A stretch of 64,000 bases of DNA from Alistipes sp. (GTDB taxonomy: Bacteria > Bacteroidota > Bacteroidia > Bacteroidales > Rikenellaceae), in assembly GCA_017629985.1 (NCBI GenBank), contig JAGBWD010000033.1, positions 1 to 64,000 on the forward strand, in the 5' to 3' direction. Both the position numbers and the translations under genes were made by a program. Under the pieces are notes generated by a model that was given only the letters and a program-made list of their open reading frames with translations, was not told the origin of the DNA and searched no databases. Numbering within the stretch: position 1 is the stretch's first letter; each line of letters opens with the position of its first letter. Positions 51,057-60,095 of the stretch are shown here, in pieces.

Positions 51057-53573
51057 ATGAATAAAATAGTAAGAAACCTATTTATGGTGGTAGCTGTGGT
51101 GTTAGCCGTGGCTGCTACATCATTTGCACAGGATCTATCTTCGCAGCGCGGTGAGTCCCAGGATTTGGGCGGCCTCTTTGGCGAAAAACTCGACCATGCT
51201 GGCATTATCATAAACCCTACGCCACAGGAGTTAAGGGTGTTGCGCACTGTTCCCCTAGATATTAGAAAGGGTGTTGTGCTGACAGATGGTGCGTTGGAGT
51301 TTGCTGCAGAGATTGACTTTCTGAAGCATAAGAAGCGTGGTGCTATGCTCTCTATTGTCTATGGTGGTGATGCTATGGCACAGGATAACGTAACCCTCAA
51401 GAGTGGCTCTTATGCACTAAATATCGCCCCTAATGGCATTACTATCAAGGCTTTTGACCGTCTTGGAGCCTTCTATGCTATTCAGACATTGCGACAAATC
51501 GTTGAGAGTCCTGCATCGGAGGATGGCATGCTTCCTGCGCTCTCTATTGTCGATTGGCCCGACTTGAAGTATCGTGGTGTTGTCGAGGGCTTCTATGGTA
51601 CCCCATGGTCTCACGAGGTGCGATTGTCGCTTATCGACACCTATGGCCGCTATAAGATGAATTACTACATTTATGGCCCCAAGGATGATCCTTATCATAG
51701 CTCTCCATATTGGCGTGAGCCATATCCTGCGAAGGAGGCACAGCAGATTAAGGAGCTTGTGGAGGCTTGTAATCGCAACCGTGTACACTTTGTGTGGGCG
51801 GTACACCCTGGTAAGGATATCAAGTGGGAGGAGTCTGATATTCAGAATCTTCTAAAGAAGTTTAACGCTATGTACGACCTTGGTGTTCGCGCCTTTGCTG
51901 TACACTTTGACGATATTGAGGGTAATGGTACTAATCCATACTATCAGACCGAGTTGATGAATATCCTTAATGATGATTTTGTGAAGGTTAAGGGCGATGT
52001 TGAGCCTCTTATTGTATGCCCTACAGAGTATACACGTCTTTGGGCAAATCCCACAGAGCGCGGAAGTTTGATGGTGTATGGTAAGGAGCTAGACCCCTCG
52101 GTAGATGTGTTCTGGACTGGTGACGCCGTATGTAGCGACATGACCCCACGCACCATGGAGTGGATATCTTCACGTATCCAGCGTCCTGCGCTCTTCTGGT
52201 GGAACTTCCCTGTTACGGACTATGCACGTCATATCATGATGCAGGGCCCTGTATATGGTCTTTCACCAACCCTCACAGAGAGGGAGACACGAGGTTTGGT
52301 AAGTAACCCTATGGAGCATGGCGAGGCATCGAAATTGGCGCTCTATAGTGTGGCTGACTATACATGGAATACCGAGGCTTATAACCCTATTGATAGCTGG
52401 GAGAGGGCTCTTGAGGCTTTGGCACCAGAGGTTTATGAGGCGTATAGACTATTTGCTATCCACTCATGCGATACCGAGACTGGCTATCGCCGTCATGAGT
52501 CGTGGGAGACAAAAACCTTTGGCTTTGAGGATTATACCCCAGAGCTTTCAGCAAAACTTATGGAGGAGCTGAAGCGTATTGAGGCCTTGCCTGCTGCAAT
52601 GAAGCCTATGAAGAATAAGGCTCTTCTTAATGAGTTGCAGCCATGGATTGTGGAGCTTGGTAAGCTAGGTACACGCTGTCGTAAGGCGTTGGAGATGCTC
52701 GATAAGTATATGCAGAGTCCCGAGGATAAGAAGTTTGAGGGCTTCTGGGAGGCCTATGTAGATAACCTTATGAGTCTTGAGGCTATAGAGATGTATGATG
52801 CTCATCGCGTGGGTACCATGAAGCTAAAGCCCTTCTATGAGCGTGTTATGGATGGCCTAGTATCGCGATATTATGAGTATCTCACAGGTGAGAAGTCATC
52901 TACGCTAAAGGCTTGTGGTACATATAATTCGCTTCTTGCACCACAGAATAAGTATATGTTCGACAACGATATTGAGACCTACTACCACTCTGGCGAGGGA
53001 CAGCGTACCGACCACTTTGTGGGTGCAGATATGGGTGTTGTGCGCGAGGTGCGCGAGATTCGCATCATTCAGGGTCGTAACTCGGTGGATGATGTAGATT
53101 ACTTTGACCACTGCATCTTGGAGTATTCGAAGGATGGCAAGGAGTGGATTGCACTCACCGAGCCTATGCAGGGTGTGTATGATATCGAGTGGAAGGGCGA
53201 GTCTTTTGAGGCACGTTATGTAGGTATCCGTAAGCTCGAGTCACAGAAGCGTAACTGGCTAGCTATCCGTGAGTTTGCCATTAACCCTGTCACAAAGCAG
53301 GAGTATGGCGTAGATGGTAATCCGTTTACAGCATTGGAAGTTGAGAAGGGTGGTAAGGCAGTGTTTGAGGTTAAGGAAGGTGCAACACGTGCTACGCTGC
53401 TATTAGGCTCGTTAGTTGATGCAAGTAAGATGACTTGCCGTCTGTTGGCTGACGATGGTTCTGTTGTCGGTGTTGTTAAGATTACCTCGCCAGTGCTTGA
53501 GGTAGATTGTTCTGGCGCACGAAGAGTTGAGGTTACAGGTGTTAGCAAAGTATTTGAGGCTATATTCTATTAG
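51057..53573 (+). CDS. Beta-N-acetylglucosaminidase, GH84 (BT_4395-like)
   Basis: 838 residues. Signal peptide (MNKIVRNLFMVVAVVLAVAA), an N-terminal GH20b-like domain (about 50-160), then the GH84 (beta/alpha)8 barrel: RGVVEGFYGTPWSH and the catalytic Asp pair D285-D286 in VHFDDIEG. Asp-Asp uses substrate-assisted catalysis with the N-acetyl group. A helical region follows, and a carbohydrate-binding, discoidin-like module (about 650-760) and a further beta domain end it. Exported and probably periplasmic or surface bound, acting on O-GlcNAc/hexosamine sites of host mucin or glycans. Its terminator follows at once. Confidence 0.95.
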   Translation: MNKIVRNLFMVVAVVLAVAATSFAQDLSSQRGESQDLGGLFGEKLDHAGIIINPTPQELRVLRTVPLDIRKGVVLTDGALEFAAEIDFLKHKKRGAMLSIVYGGDAMAQDNVTLKSGSYALNIAPNGITIKAFDRLGAFYAIQTLRQIVESPASEDGMLPALSIVDWPDLKYRGVVEGFYGTPWSHEVRLSLIDTYGRYKMNYYIYGPKDDPYHSSPYWREPYPAKEAQQIKELVEACNRNRVHFVWAVHPGKDIKWEESDIQNLLKKFNAMYDLGVRAFAVHFDDIEGNGTNPYYQTELMNILNDDFVKVKGDVEPLIVCPTEYTRLWANPTERGSLMVYGKELDPSVDVFWTGDAVCSDMTPRTMEWISSRIQRPALFWWNFPVTDYARHIMMQGPVYGLSPTLTERETRGLVSNPMEHGEASKLALYSVADYTWNTEAYNPIDSWERALEALAPEVYEAYRLFAIHSCDTETGYRRHESWETKTFGFEDYTPELSAKLMEELKRIEALPAAMKPMKNKALLNELQPWIVELGKLGTRCRKALEMLDKYMQSPEDKKFEGFWEAYVDNLMSLEAIEMYDAHRVGTMKLKPFYERVMDGLVSRYYEYLTGEKSSTLKACGTYNSLLAPQNKYMFDNDIETYYHSGEGQRTDHFVGADMGVVREVREIRIIQGRNSVDDVDYFDHCILEYSKDGKEWIALTEPMQGVYDIEWKGESFEARYVGIRKLESQKRNWLAIREFAINPVTKQEYGVDGNPFTALEVEKGGKAVFEVKEGATRATLLLGSLVDASKMTCRLLADDGSVVGVVKITSPVLEVDCSGARRVEVTGVSKVFEAIFY

Positions 53574-53598
53574 AGTAGTCGATATATGTTATTGGATA

Positions 53599-53626
53599 AG
53601 AGGACGTTATCAACGTCCTCTTTTTA
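53599..53626 (+). terminator. Terminator of GH84 gene
   Basis: Perfect 10-bp stem AGAGGACGTT / AACGTCCTCT, tri-nucleotide loop, T-run. Confidence 0.93.
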
Positions 53627-53742
53627 TTTCTAATATTGCCAATTATTGCCGTGTGCAAATGTCTATAAATAGTTGCAATGTTAATTTATTCTAAAATATT
53701 ATCTTTTTGCTTTTTACATGTGTGATATTTGACTTTTTTATG

Positions 53743-53750
53743 TATATTTG
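53743..53750 (+). promoter_or_regulatory. -7 element of the repeat-lipoprotein pair
   Basis: TATATTTG, 52 nt before the start at 53802; only a poor -33 match. Separates this pair from the GH84 transcript. Confidence 0.6.
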
Positions 53751-53801
53751 TAACCATAAAACATTTATAAAAGAATAGAATATAAACTTTACTGACTGAC
53801 T

Positions 53802-56744
53802 ATGAGGAGGTTAATATTATTATTACTGCTAGTACCGCTGGTATTTATTGCATGTAAAAAGGATGATATAGATGTGTTGCCTAAAAAGCCTGTGCCGCAG
53901 GATATTTATGATGGTAACCATAAGCATATCACGTTGGCAGATGGATGTGATAGCTTGAATGTAGATAGTGGAAAGCTCATCTTTAAGGCTTCTAATGGAG
54001 ATATTATCTATCGTAGGGCTAGCCATAATCGCAAGAGTAGCGAGTCGGTGTTTACTCTCGAAAATGGATTGACAGATGGCGTATATCACCTCCTTTATAT
54101 GGAATATGAGGCACTGGATGAGGATGGAAGTGTTGAGAATCAGGAGTATGGCATAGGATGTAGGCTTTTGTTTAAAGGTGGCGAGGTGACCTCGTTGAGT
54201 CACTACAACGACACGTTTGAGATGTACTCATCGGGTACGGAGGTAGATACTCTCTATGTAACCTCTGTGGATCATATTATAAACATCGTTAATATGTGTA
54301 ACGATGTGCGCTATAACGATGAGTTTACAGATGATACATACTTCCTTCAGTTAAGAAATATCGATGGTGATGAGCTTGCGGAGGAGGCATCGCGCAAGTA
54401 TGGTTGGTTGCCTATAGGCTGGCAGCCGAGTCTTCCATTTCGAGGTACATACGATGGTGGTGGACACACTATCGAAGGGTTGTGGATAGATAGAGAGTAT
54501 ATGGCCCCTGTAGGTTTTATTGGGGTGTCGGAGGGTGCGCGTGTGTGTAACCTGCATCTCACAAATGCAGATTTGAAGGGAGATATGGCCGTTGCAGGTA
54601 TTGTTGGTGTTGCGACAAGTAGCGAGGGTAAGCGTCAGCTAACGTATATTGATAACTGCTCTATTAGTAATAGTAGCATTGCTGGTGCCAAGGATAGCTA
54701 TGCTGTGGGAGGTATCTTGGGCATAGTTGATTATCAATCTCGCGCACATATTCAGCAGTGTAGGTCTATTTCAAACACCATCTCGGCGCACAGCCAGGCG
54801 GGAGGTCTTGTCGGTGCTGGCGCTCGCACCTCATCGCTTATTGCGCAGAGCTGTGAGAATACGAGTGATGTAACTTCGGAGTATAACTCTTGTGGTGGTA
54901 TAGTTGGTGCTTGCGATACGCTGTTGGCTGGTTCGTGCATCAATCGTGGTGCTGTCACAGGTGCCTATAAGTTTACATCACCAAATGCGGAGCTAGGTCT
55001 AGGTAACACAGGCTGTGGTGGTATTGCTGGTGGTACGGGAGTCTCCTACCTTGTAGGATGCTATAACGAGGGCGTGGTCACTGGTCGCTCGGGAGTAGGA
55101 GGAGTTGTTGGTAGCGCACGATTTACGGGTGGTGACCCTAATGATGAGGGTTACTCCTATAATAATGTTGCTATGCGCATGTGTGCCAACAAGGCTTCGG
55201 TATATGGCGATGAGTTTGTCGGTGGCCTGTGTGGTGATGCACAATTTGCTGTCTATGGAGGCTATAACGAGGGTCATGTTCGCGCCGAGGGTAACTATGC
55301 TGGTGGTATCTTTGGTGGAGGCGCTATGGCCGTAGTTCACAACGCGGTGAATAAGGGATATATCTACGCCGATGCCTTTGCAGGAGGTATTATCGGTATG
55401 TCGGCCGTAGGCTCCATTGTAGTTAATCAAAACTATGGTGTGGTTGAGGCAAAAACCTCTCATGGCGCAGGTATTATTGGCTATCTAGGAGGTCGTGGCA
55501 CGATGACATATTGCGCTAATTATGGCGATATTGTATGTACGGGTTCCTATGCAACTACGCGAGAAGATTCCTCTGGAGAGCATTATGGGGGTGTTTCAGG
55601 CCAGGTTGGCGACCCTAATGAGTATACGCCTCTTGAGATAATGAGTATCGTATATGCTTCAGTGAGTGCGGCTGTAGGTATTGCGGGTGCGATGTTTGCC
55701 ATTGTTGAATATGCAGGAATGGGAGGTAAGTTGCTCACAAAGTTATCTAATTTAGCTACATTTTATGGTGCTAATACAATCTGGATTGACACTTTGTTTT
55801 TTGCTGCTGGCATAAGCGATAAGATGGATGCCGAGGAGGCTCGCAAGATTGCGGAGGAGTCATATAAGGAGAATGAGGAGTCGTCAAACAATGTGAACAA
55901 CTTTATCACCAAGGCACGTAATGCTTATGTAGCCACTATTCCTACAAATTTCTCGGCTACGGTAGCCAATGCGGAGTATCAGCAACGTGTCGAAAATCTG
56001 ATTAGCTTCCTCAATTCGGAGGAGAATATGCGAACCTATAACGATAATTTAAATGAGTCAGAGTATGATAAAATGGTGAGACAGCATGAAGAAGCTCGAG
56101 CCAAGGATATAAGACATTCAGCATTGTCGGGATTCTTTATCGTTGTGGGTGCTGTAGGTACTGCACTAACTATTGCGGCTTCTGCGGGTGCTGCAGTCCC
56201 TGTGTTGGCAGGTGCTGCGTTGGGTGCTTTTGCTGCTGTAGGTGGTAGTGCAAACTCTATCTGGGAGACATGTACTACATACGAGGATAATGTAGACGAG
56301 GTGTCACATTGTTGTAACTTTGCCCATATACACGTTCCTTCGGGAAGTACTAAAGTGGGAGGTGTAGTTGGCGTTGCCGAAGAGAATGTCGTAGTTATGG
56401 ATTGCCTCAATGCTGGTGTCGGTACCGCAGGTGGACATATCGTTGGCGAGATTTACCATCAAGGTGAGCTTCGCCGTTGTATATCTATTGCAGATGGCAA
56501 CGCTTGGGGTGGAGATGTGGTGAGCGATGCAGATAACAATGCCTCTATTGCTGATCTATATTACTACTCTGCTTCGGGTGATCAAACAATGTCCGATGCC
56601 GTGGGTCTCACAAGAGAGCAGATAGGTGATAAGTCGAACTATAAGAATTGGGATATTGGTGATGGTAATTCGTTGTGGACTATTCCTGCGGGTGAGGACT
56701 CATTCCCAATCCCTAACGTGTCGCGATTCACCTATACTAAATAG
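53802..56744 (+). CDS. Gly-rich (GLUG-like) repeat lipoprotein with embedded helical hydrophobic domain
   Basis: 980 residues. Lipoprotein signal with Cys18 (VFIACKKDD). After an N-terminal domain (about 20-130) come many beta-solenoid repeats of GLUG style: a strand with GGIVG or GGLVG, then a Cys-containing CxNxGxVTG loop (about 230-600). They are broken by about 240 residues (roughly 605-845) with two hydrophobic, Gly/Ala-rich segments (about 613-640 and 773-823, e.g. AASAGAAVPVLAGAALGAFA) around a charged coiled coil. The repeat style then resumes (GGVVGVAEENVVVMDCLNAG). GLUG proteins are surface adhesins or carbohydrate-linked; the embedded helical part is unlike them. Paired with the next gene. 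Confidence 0.85.
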   Translation: MRRLILLLLLVPLVFIACKKDDIDVLPKKPVPQDIYDGNHKHITLADGCDSLNVDSGKLIFKASNGDIIYRRASHNRKSSESVFTLENGLTDGVYHLLYMEYEALDEDGSVENQEYGIGCRLLFKGGEVTSLSHYNDTFEMYSSGTEVDTLYVTSVDHIINIVNMCNDVRYNDEFTDDTYFLQLRNIDGDELAEEASRKYGWLPIGWQPSLPFRGTYDGGGHTIEGLWIDREYMAPVGFIGVSEGARVCNLHLTNADLKGDMAVAGIVGVATSSEGKRQLTYIDNCSISNSSIAGAKDSYAVGGILGIVDYQSRAHIQQCRSISNTISAHSQAGGLVGAGARTSSLIAQSCENTSDVTSEYNSCGGIVGACDTLLAGSCINRGAVTGAYKFTSPNAELGLGNTGCGGIAGGTGVSYLVGCYNEGVVTGRSGVGGVVGSARFTGGDPNDEGYSYNNVAMRMCANKASVYGDEFVGGLCGDAQFAVYGGYNEGHVRAEGNYAGGIFGGGAMAVVHNAVNKGYIYADAFAGGIIGMSAVGSIVVNQNYGVVEAKTSHGAGIIGYLGGRGTMTYCANYGDIVCTGSYATTREDSSGEHYGGVSGQVGDPNEYTPLEIMSIVYASVSAAVGIAGAMFAIVEYAGMGGKLLTKLSNLATFYGANTIWIDTLFFAAGISDKMDAEEARKIAEESYKENEESSNNVNNFITKARNAYVATIPTNFSATVANAEYQQRVENLISFLNSEENMRTYNDNLNESEYDKMVRQHEEARAKDIRHSALSGFFIVVGAVGTALTIAASAGAAVPVLAGAALGAFAAVGGSANSIWETCTTYEDNVDEVSHCCNFAHIHVPSGSTKVGGVVGVAEENVVVMDCLNAGVGTAGGHIVGEIYHQGELRRCISIADGNAWGGDVVSDADNNASIADLYYYSASGDQTMSDAVGLTREQIGDKSNYKNWDIGDGNSLWTIPAGEDSFPIPNVSRFTYTK

Positions 56745-56770
56745 TATAACCATAATAAATTGTTGATATC

Positions 56771-59700
56771 ATGAGAGATATATTTTGCCACTTTGCCCTT
56801 GTCGTATTGCTAATTACATCTGTTGTTGGATGTACGAAATATGAGCTGACCCCCGTGGCACCAACACCCGAGCATCCCTCTCTAGAGGATATGGGAGATG
56901 GCTCATACTATACTACCTTCTATCTTCCTGCGCTATGGTCTTTTGGCGATGCTGTGAGGGATGGCGATGTTTTAGATGTGCATCTGGAGTTTCTTCCGCT
57001 CGCACATCGTGTGGTTGCGCATAGCTACCTCGCCTCGCTAACTATTGGAGATAGCTATCTTTTAGGATTTAATATTAATACTGAAGATAGCGAGGATCTG
57101 CCATCCATGAAGTATCTTTTGCGAGGTTATAGCAGCCTTGGTGCGCACCTCAAACACGAGTTTGTTGTTACGGTTGAGTATAGGATGATTACTGAAATCG
57201 TTGCTGTCCCCGACTACTCTTCGGGCCTTAAGAATGGCGATGGTAGCAAGGATCATCCATATCTAATTAGCTCGGCGAATGATTTTCTGGATATGTGTGA
57301 CCTTATTGCCGAAGATCCCTCTTATGGCCGTGGTAAATACTTCAAGCAAGTAGCCTCTTTTGAGTTGAGTTCTAATATGGGTAGTACGACTGTTGAGGAG
57401 GGTTGGTATTGTGTCCCCTTTGCAGGAAGTTATGACGGCATGGATTGCGAGATAGAGGGCTTTGCATTTAATGGTTTGCGCGATGCTTATGCAAAGAATA
57501 TAGGTCTTTTCAGCACGTTGCAAAATGGTGCCGAGATAAAGAACTTGAGGCTCGATACTAATGGCATGAGTGGCATTTCGGAAAATGGTGGTATCCTCGC
57601 AGGCGCTGTCGCTGATAATGCTGTGGTTGCGATTAGAGATTGTGTGGTGTTGGGTGATATCAGTAACTCGGATAAGAATATAGGCGGCCTTATTGGATAT
57701 GCTGGTAATGCTACAGTAGTCATTGATGGCGTTAGAATCGGCATGCACCTCAACTCCAAAGGTACTGCCGATACAGGGTATGGTGAGAATACAGGAGGTA
57801 TTATAGGATATGCCTACAGGTGCGATCTCTCCATTTCGGATGTGGAGATTGATGCCGATTATCTGTTGGTCGAGGGCGGAGAGTGTACGGGAGGACTCTT
57901 CGGTTTAGTCAAGGATTGTGATATGAATATCAACAAGGTTGATTTGGAGCGCTCCGTGACTAAAGATATAACAGTTGTAAGTGGTAAGTCAAATGTAGGA
58001 GGTCTTATCGGAAAGCTATATCTATGTAAATCGGATAATAGTACCATGATTCGTAATACCTCGGTGGTCTTCCCAATCTCGGGTGTTGATAATGTTGGTA
58101 CTATCATAGGCCACTCTTATAACTCTGGTGCTAATGGTGTTGTCGATATCGAGGATTTTTACGGCTCAAGCAGTATCACGGGACAGAACTCCCTAGGAGG
58201 TTTCATCGGCTATGCACAGAGTAGTGGCGGATGTACCGAGTTGGTGCTAAATGGAGATTGTTATTTCGGAAGTATAAACTCCAATAAAAATGCTATTCAT
58301 GGTAGTCGATTTGTGGGTGGTTTGGTAGGTTATGTTGGCCCAAATACTTCATTCTCGTTAGCTGGTGCAGAGGTTGTTGTTGCTGCTACCATGGAGGCTG
58401 TAGAGTCGTGTGCAGGAGGCCTTATAGGTCAGGCTGATGGGTTAGCTCTTAATCTGCATAAGGGTATCACAATGACAAGTACGAGTGTTGTGAAGTCTCC
58501 AAAGTATGTGGGAGGTGTAGTAGGATATATGAATGGAGGATATCTGTCTGGTGGCGCTGCGAACTTCGATTTTGAGGTTAGTGGATGTAGTAATATCCCT
58601 AGCTTTAGTGATGTTGCCACGGGCTTCTGCTCAACTATTAAGATTGAGAGTTCGAGTTATAATCCTACTTATGCAGGAGGTATAGCAGGTTTTGTTGCCA
58701 GCAACTCGGAAGTTTGTGGTATAGCTAGTAGTGTGCAGATAAAGGGCAGTAGTCAAGTGGGTGGTGCCGTAGGTGCTGCTATAGGTGAAAACATTGCTCT
58801 TCGCAATATCTTTACAAGCGGAAATGTTACAGGTAGCGGTCTTGAGATTGGTGGTGTGGTAGGTAGAATAGAGAATGGTGTAACTCTATATAGCTCTATA
58901 AATTATGCTACTGTGGATTGCGGTACTACTGGTGCTGAAATCGGAGGAGTTGTGGGCTACTCAAAATATATAGATAAAATCATGCCGCATATCTACTACT
59001 GTGTAAATACAGGTTCTGTAAAGTCTTGTAACGCAGGCGGTGGTGTCGTGGGTATCGCATTCTATGATATGAAGGATTATAGTGGTACCATAATGATTGA
59101 GAAGTGTGCGAACTTCGGAGATATTGAGGGTATTAATAACGCTAGTTATAAAGGATACTCGGGCTTTGGAGGTATTCTAGGTAATAGCTATAATTCGAAT
59201 GGAGCGCAAGTAGCACATTGCGCAAACTTTGGCGACCTTGACATAGATTGTAATGTGCATGGTGTAGGTGGTATTGTCGGAGCTATTGGTACCGACCCTC
59301 CTGGTATTGAATTTTTGGAGGTGAATAATTTCCATGTCTGGGAGTGCGCCAATCATGGAGATATAACTGGTGATGGCCAATTCCATTGTGGAGGTGTCGC
59401 TGGATATATGGAGGAGGGTTCCTCTGCTAAAGGAAATCACGCTTGCGTTGAGGGGTGCTATAATTGGGGCGATATTGATGTGGATGTCGATGATACTCAT
59501 GGTTTGGGAGGTATTGCCGGCTATCTAGACTCCTATGCCGAGGTGTGGCGAAATATCAATTTCGTGGTTCTTACGGGTTATAGTAGCAGCAAGGGTAATA
59601 CGGGACGAGTCTTTGGAGAGAAAAAGGGAGTATATACAAACGAATATAACTATTATGCGACAAACGGCTCAACTAGCGGATATGCATTTAATCACAATGA

Positions 59701-59836
59701 TATGTATAAGTCTGAAATATTTAGTGAGTTGGATATCAATGAAAATGAAACATTCTGGGTTATGAAATCTGGCGACCCTCACCCACAAATTAAAAACTGT
59801 CCATTCCAGAATGCTACGTATACTCCCAAGGAGTAG
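56771..59836 (+). CDS. GLUG-like repeat surface lipoprotein
   Basis: 1021 residues. Lipoprotein signal with Cys21 (SVVGCTKYE). An N-terminal beta domain (about 30-150) is followed by a GLUG-type solenoid to the end, repeats such as GGLIGYAGNATVVIDGV and GGIVGAIGTDPPG, with conserved Cys-Ala-Asn loops (CANFGDI, CANHGDI, CVNTGSV) like those of its neighbour. It lacks the helical insert. The gene starts 26 nt after the first, so they are one operon and may form a complex or related surface set. Substrate and partner unknown. Confidence 0.85.
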   Translation: MRDIFCHFALVVLLITSVVGCTKYELTPVAPTPEHPSLEDMGDGSYYTTFYLPALWSFGDAVRDGDVLDVHLEFLPLAHRVVAHSYLASLTIGDSYLLGFNINTEDSEDLPSMKYLLRGYSSLGAHLKHEFVVTVEYRMITEIVAVPDYSSGLKNGDGSKDHPYLISSANDFLDMCDLIAEDPSYGRGKYFKQVASFELSSNMGSTTVEEGWYCVPFAGSYDGMDCEIEGFAFNGLRDAYAKNIGLFSTLQNGAEIKNLRLDTNGMSGISENGGILAGAVADNAVVAIRDCVVLGDISNSDKNIGGLIGYAGNATVVIDGVRIGMHLNSKGTADTGYGENTGGIIGYAYRCDLSISDVEIDADYLLVEGGECTGGLFGLVKDCDMNINKVDLERSVTKDITVVSGKSNVGGLIGKLYLCKSDNSTMIRNTSVVFPISGVDNVGTIIGHSYNSGANGVVDIEDFYGSSSITGQNSLGGFIGYAQSSGGCTELVLNGDCYFGSINSNKNAIHGSRFVGGLVGYVGPNTSFSLAGAEVVVAATMEAVESCAGGLIGQADGLALNLHKGITMTSTSVVKSPKYVGGVVGYMNGGYLSGGAANFDFEVSGCSNIPSFSDVATGFCSTIKIESSSYNPTYAGGIAGFVASNSEVCGIASSVQIKGSSQVGGAVGAAIGENIALRNIFTSGNVTGSGLEIGGVVGRIENGVTLYSSINYATVDCGTTGAEIGGVVGYSKYIDKIMPHIYYCVNTGSVKSCNAGGGVVGIAFYDMKDYSGTIMIEKCANFGDIEGINNASYKGYSGFGGILGNSYNSNGAQVAHCANFGDLDIDCNVHGVGGIVGAIGTDPPGIEFLEVNNFHVWECANHGDITGDGQFHCGGVAGYMEEGSSAKGNHACVEGCYNWGDIDVDVDDTHGLGGIAGYLDSYAEVWRNINFVVLTGYSSSKGNTGRVFGEKKGVYTNEYNYYATNGSTSGYAFNHNDMYKSEIFSELDINENETFWVMKSGDPHPQIKNCPFQNATYTPKE

Positions 59837-59853
59837 GCGAATATATCTCTGAT

Positions 59854-59884
59854 AAAGGGTGTCCGATGAGGATGCCCTTTTTTG
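59854..59884 (+). terminator. Terminator of the repeat-lipoprotein pair
   Basis: Stem AAAGGGTGTCC / GGATGCCCTTT (two G-U), GATGA loop, T-run. Confidence 0.9.
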
Positions 59885-59998
59885 TGCGCCCCTCCCACGT
59901 ATGAGTGAGTAAAGCTCTTTAAATCGGCTAAAAACAGCTAATACGGCGATATTTTTAAAATATAATCCTCTTTATCGGATACTTTTTGGACATAAATC

Positions 59999-60029
59999 TT
60001 GGCAAAACCGAAATTTATGAGTAAATTTG
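59999..60029 (+). promoter_or_regulatory. Promoter of gyrA
   Basis: TTG at 59999-60001, 20-nt spacer, TAAATTTG at 60022-60029; gyrA starts 66 nt later. Confidence 0.7.
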
Positions 60030-60095
60030 CACGTCTATACGTATATAGTATAGGTGTCGAAAATAGGATTTAGAGAGTAGAAAATATATACTAAT

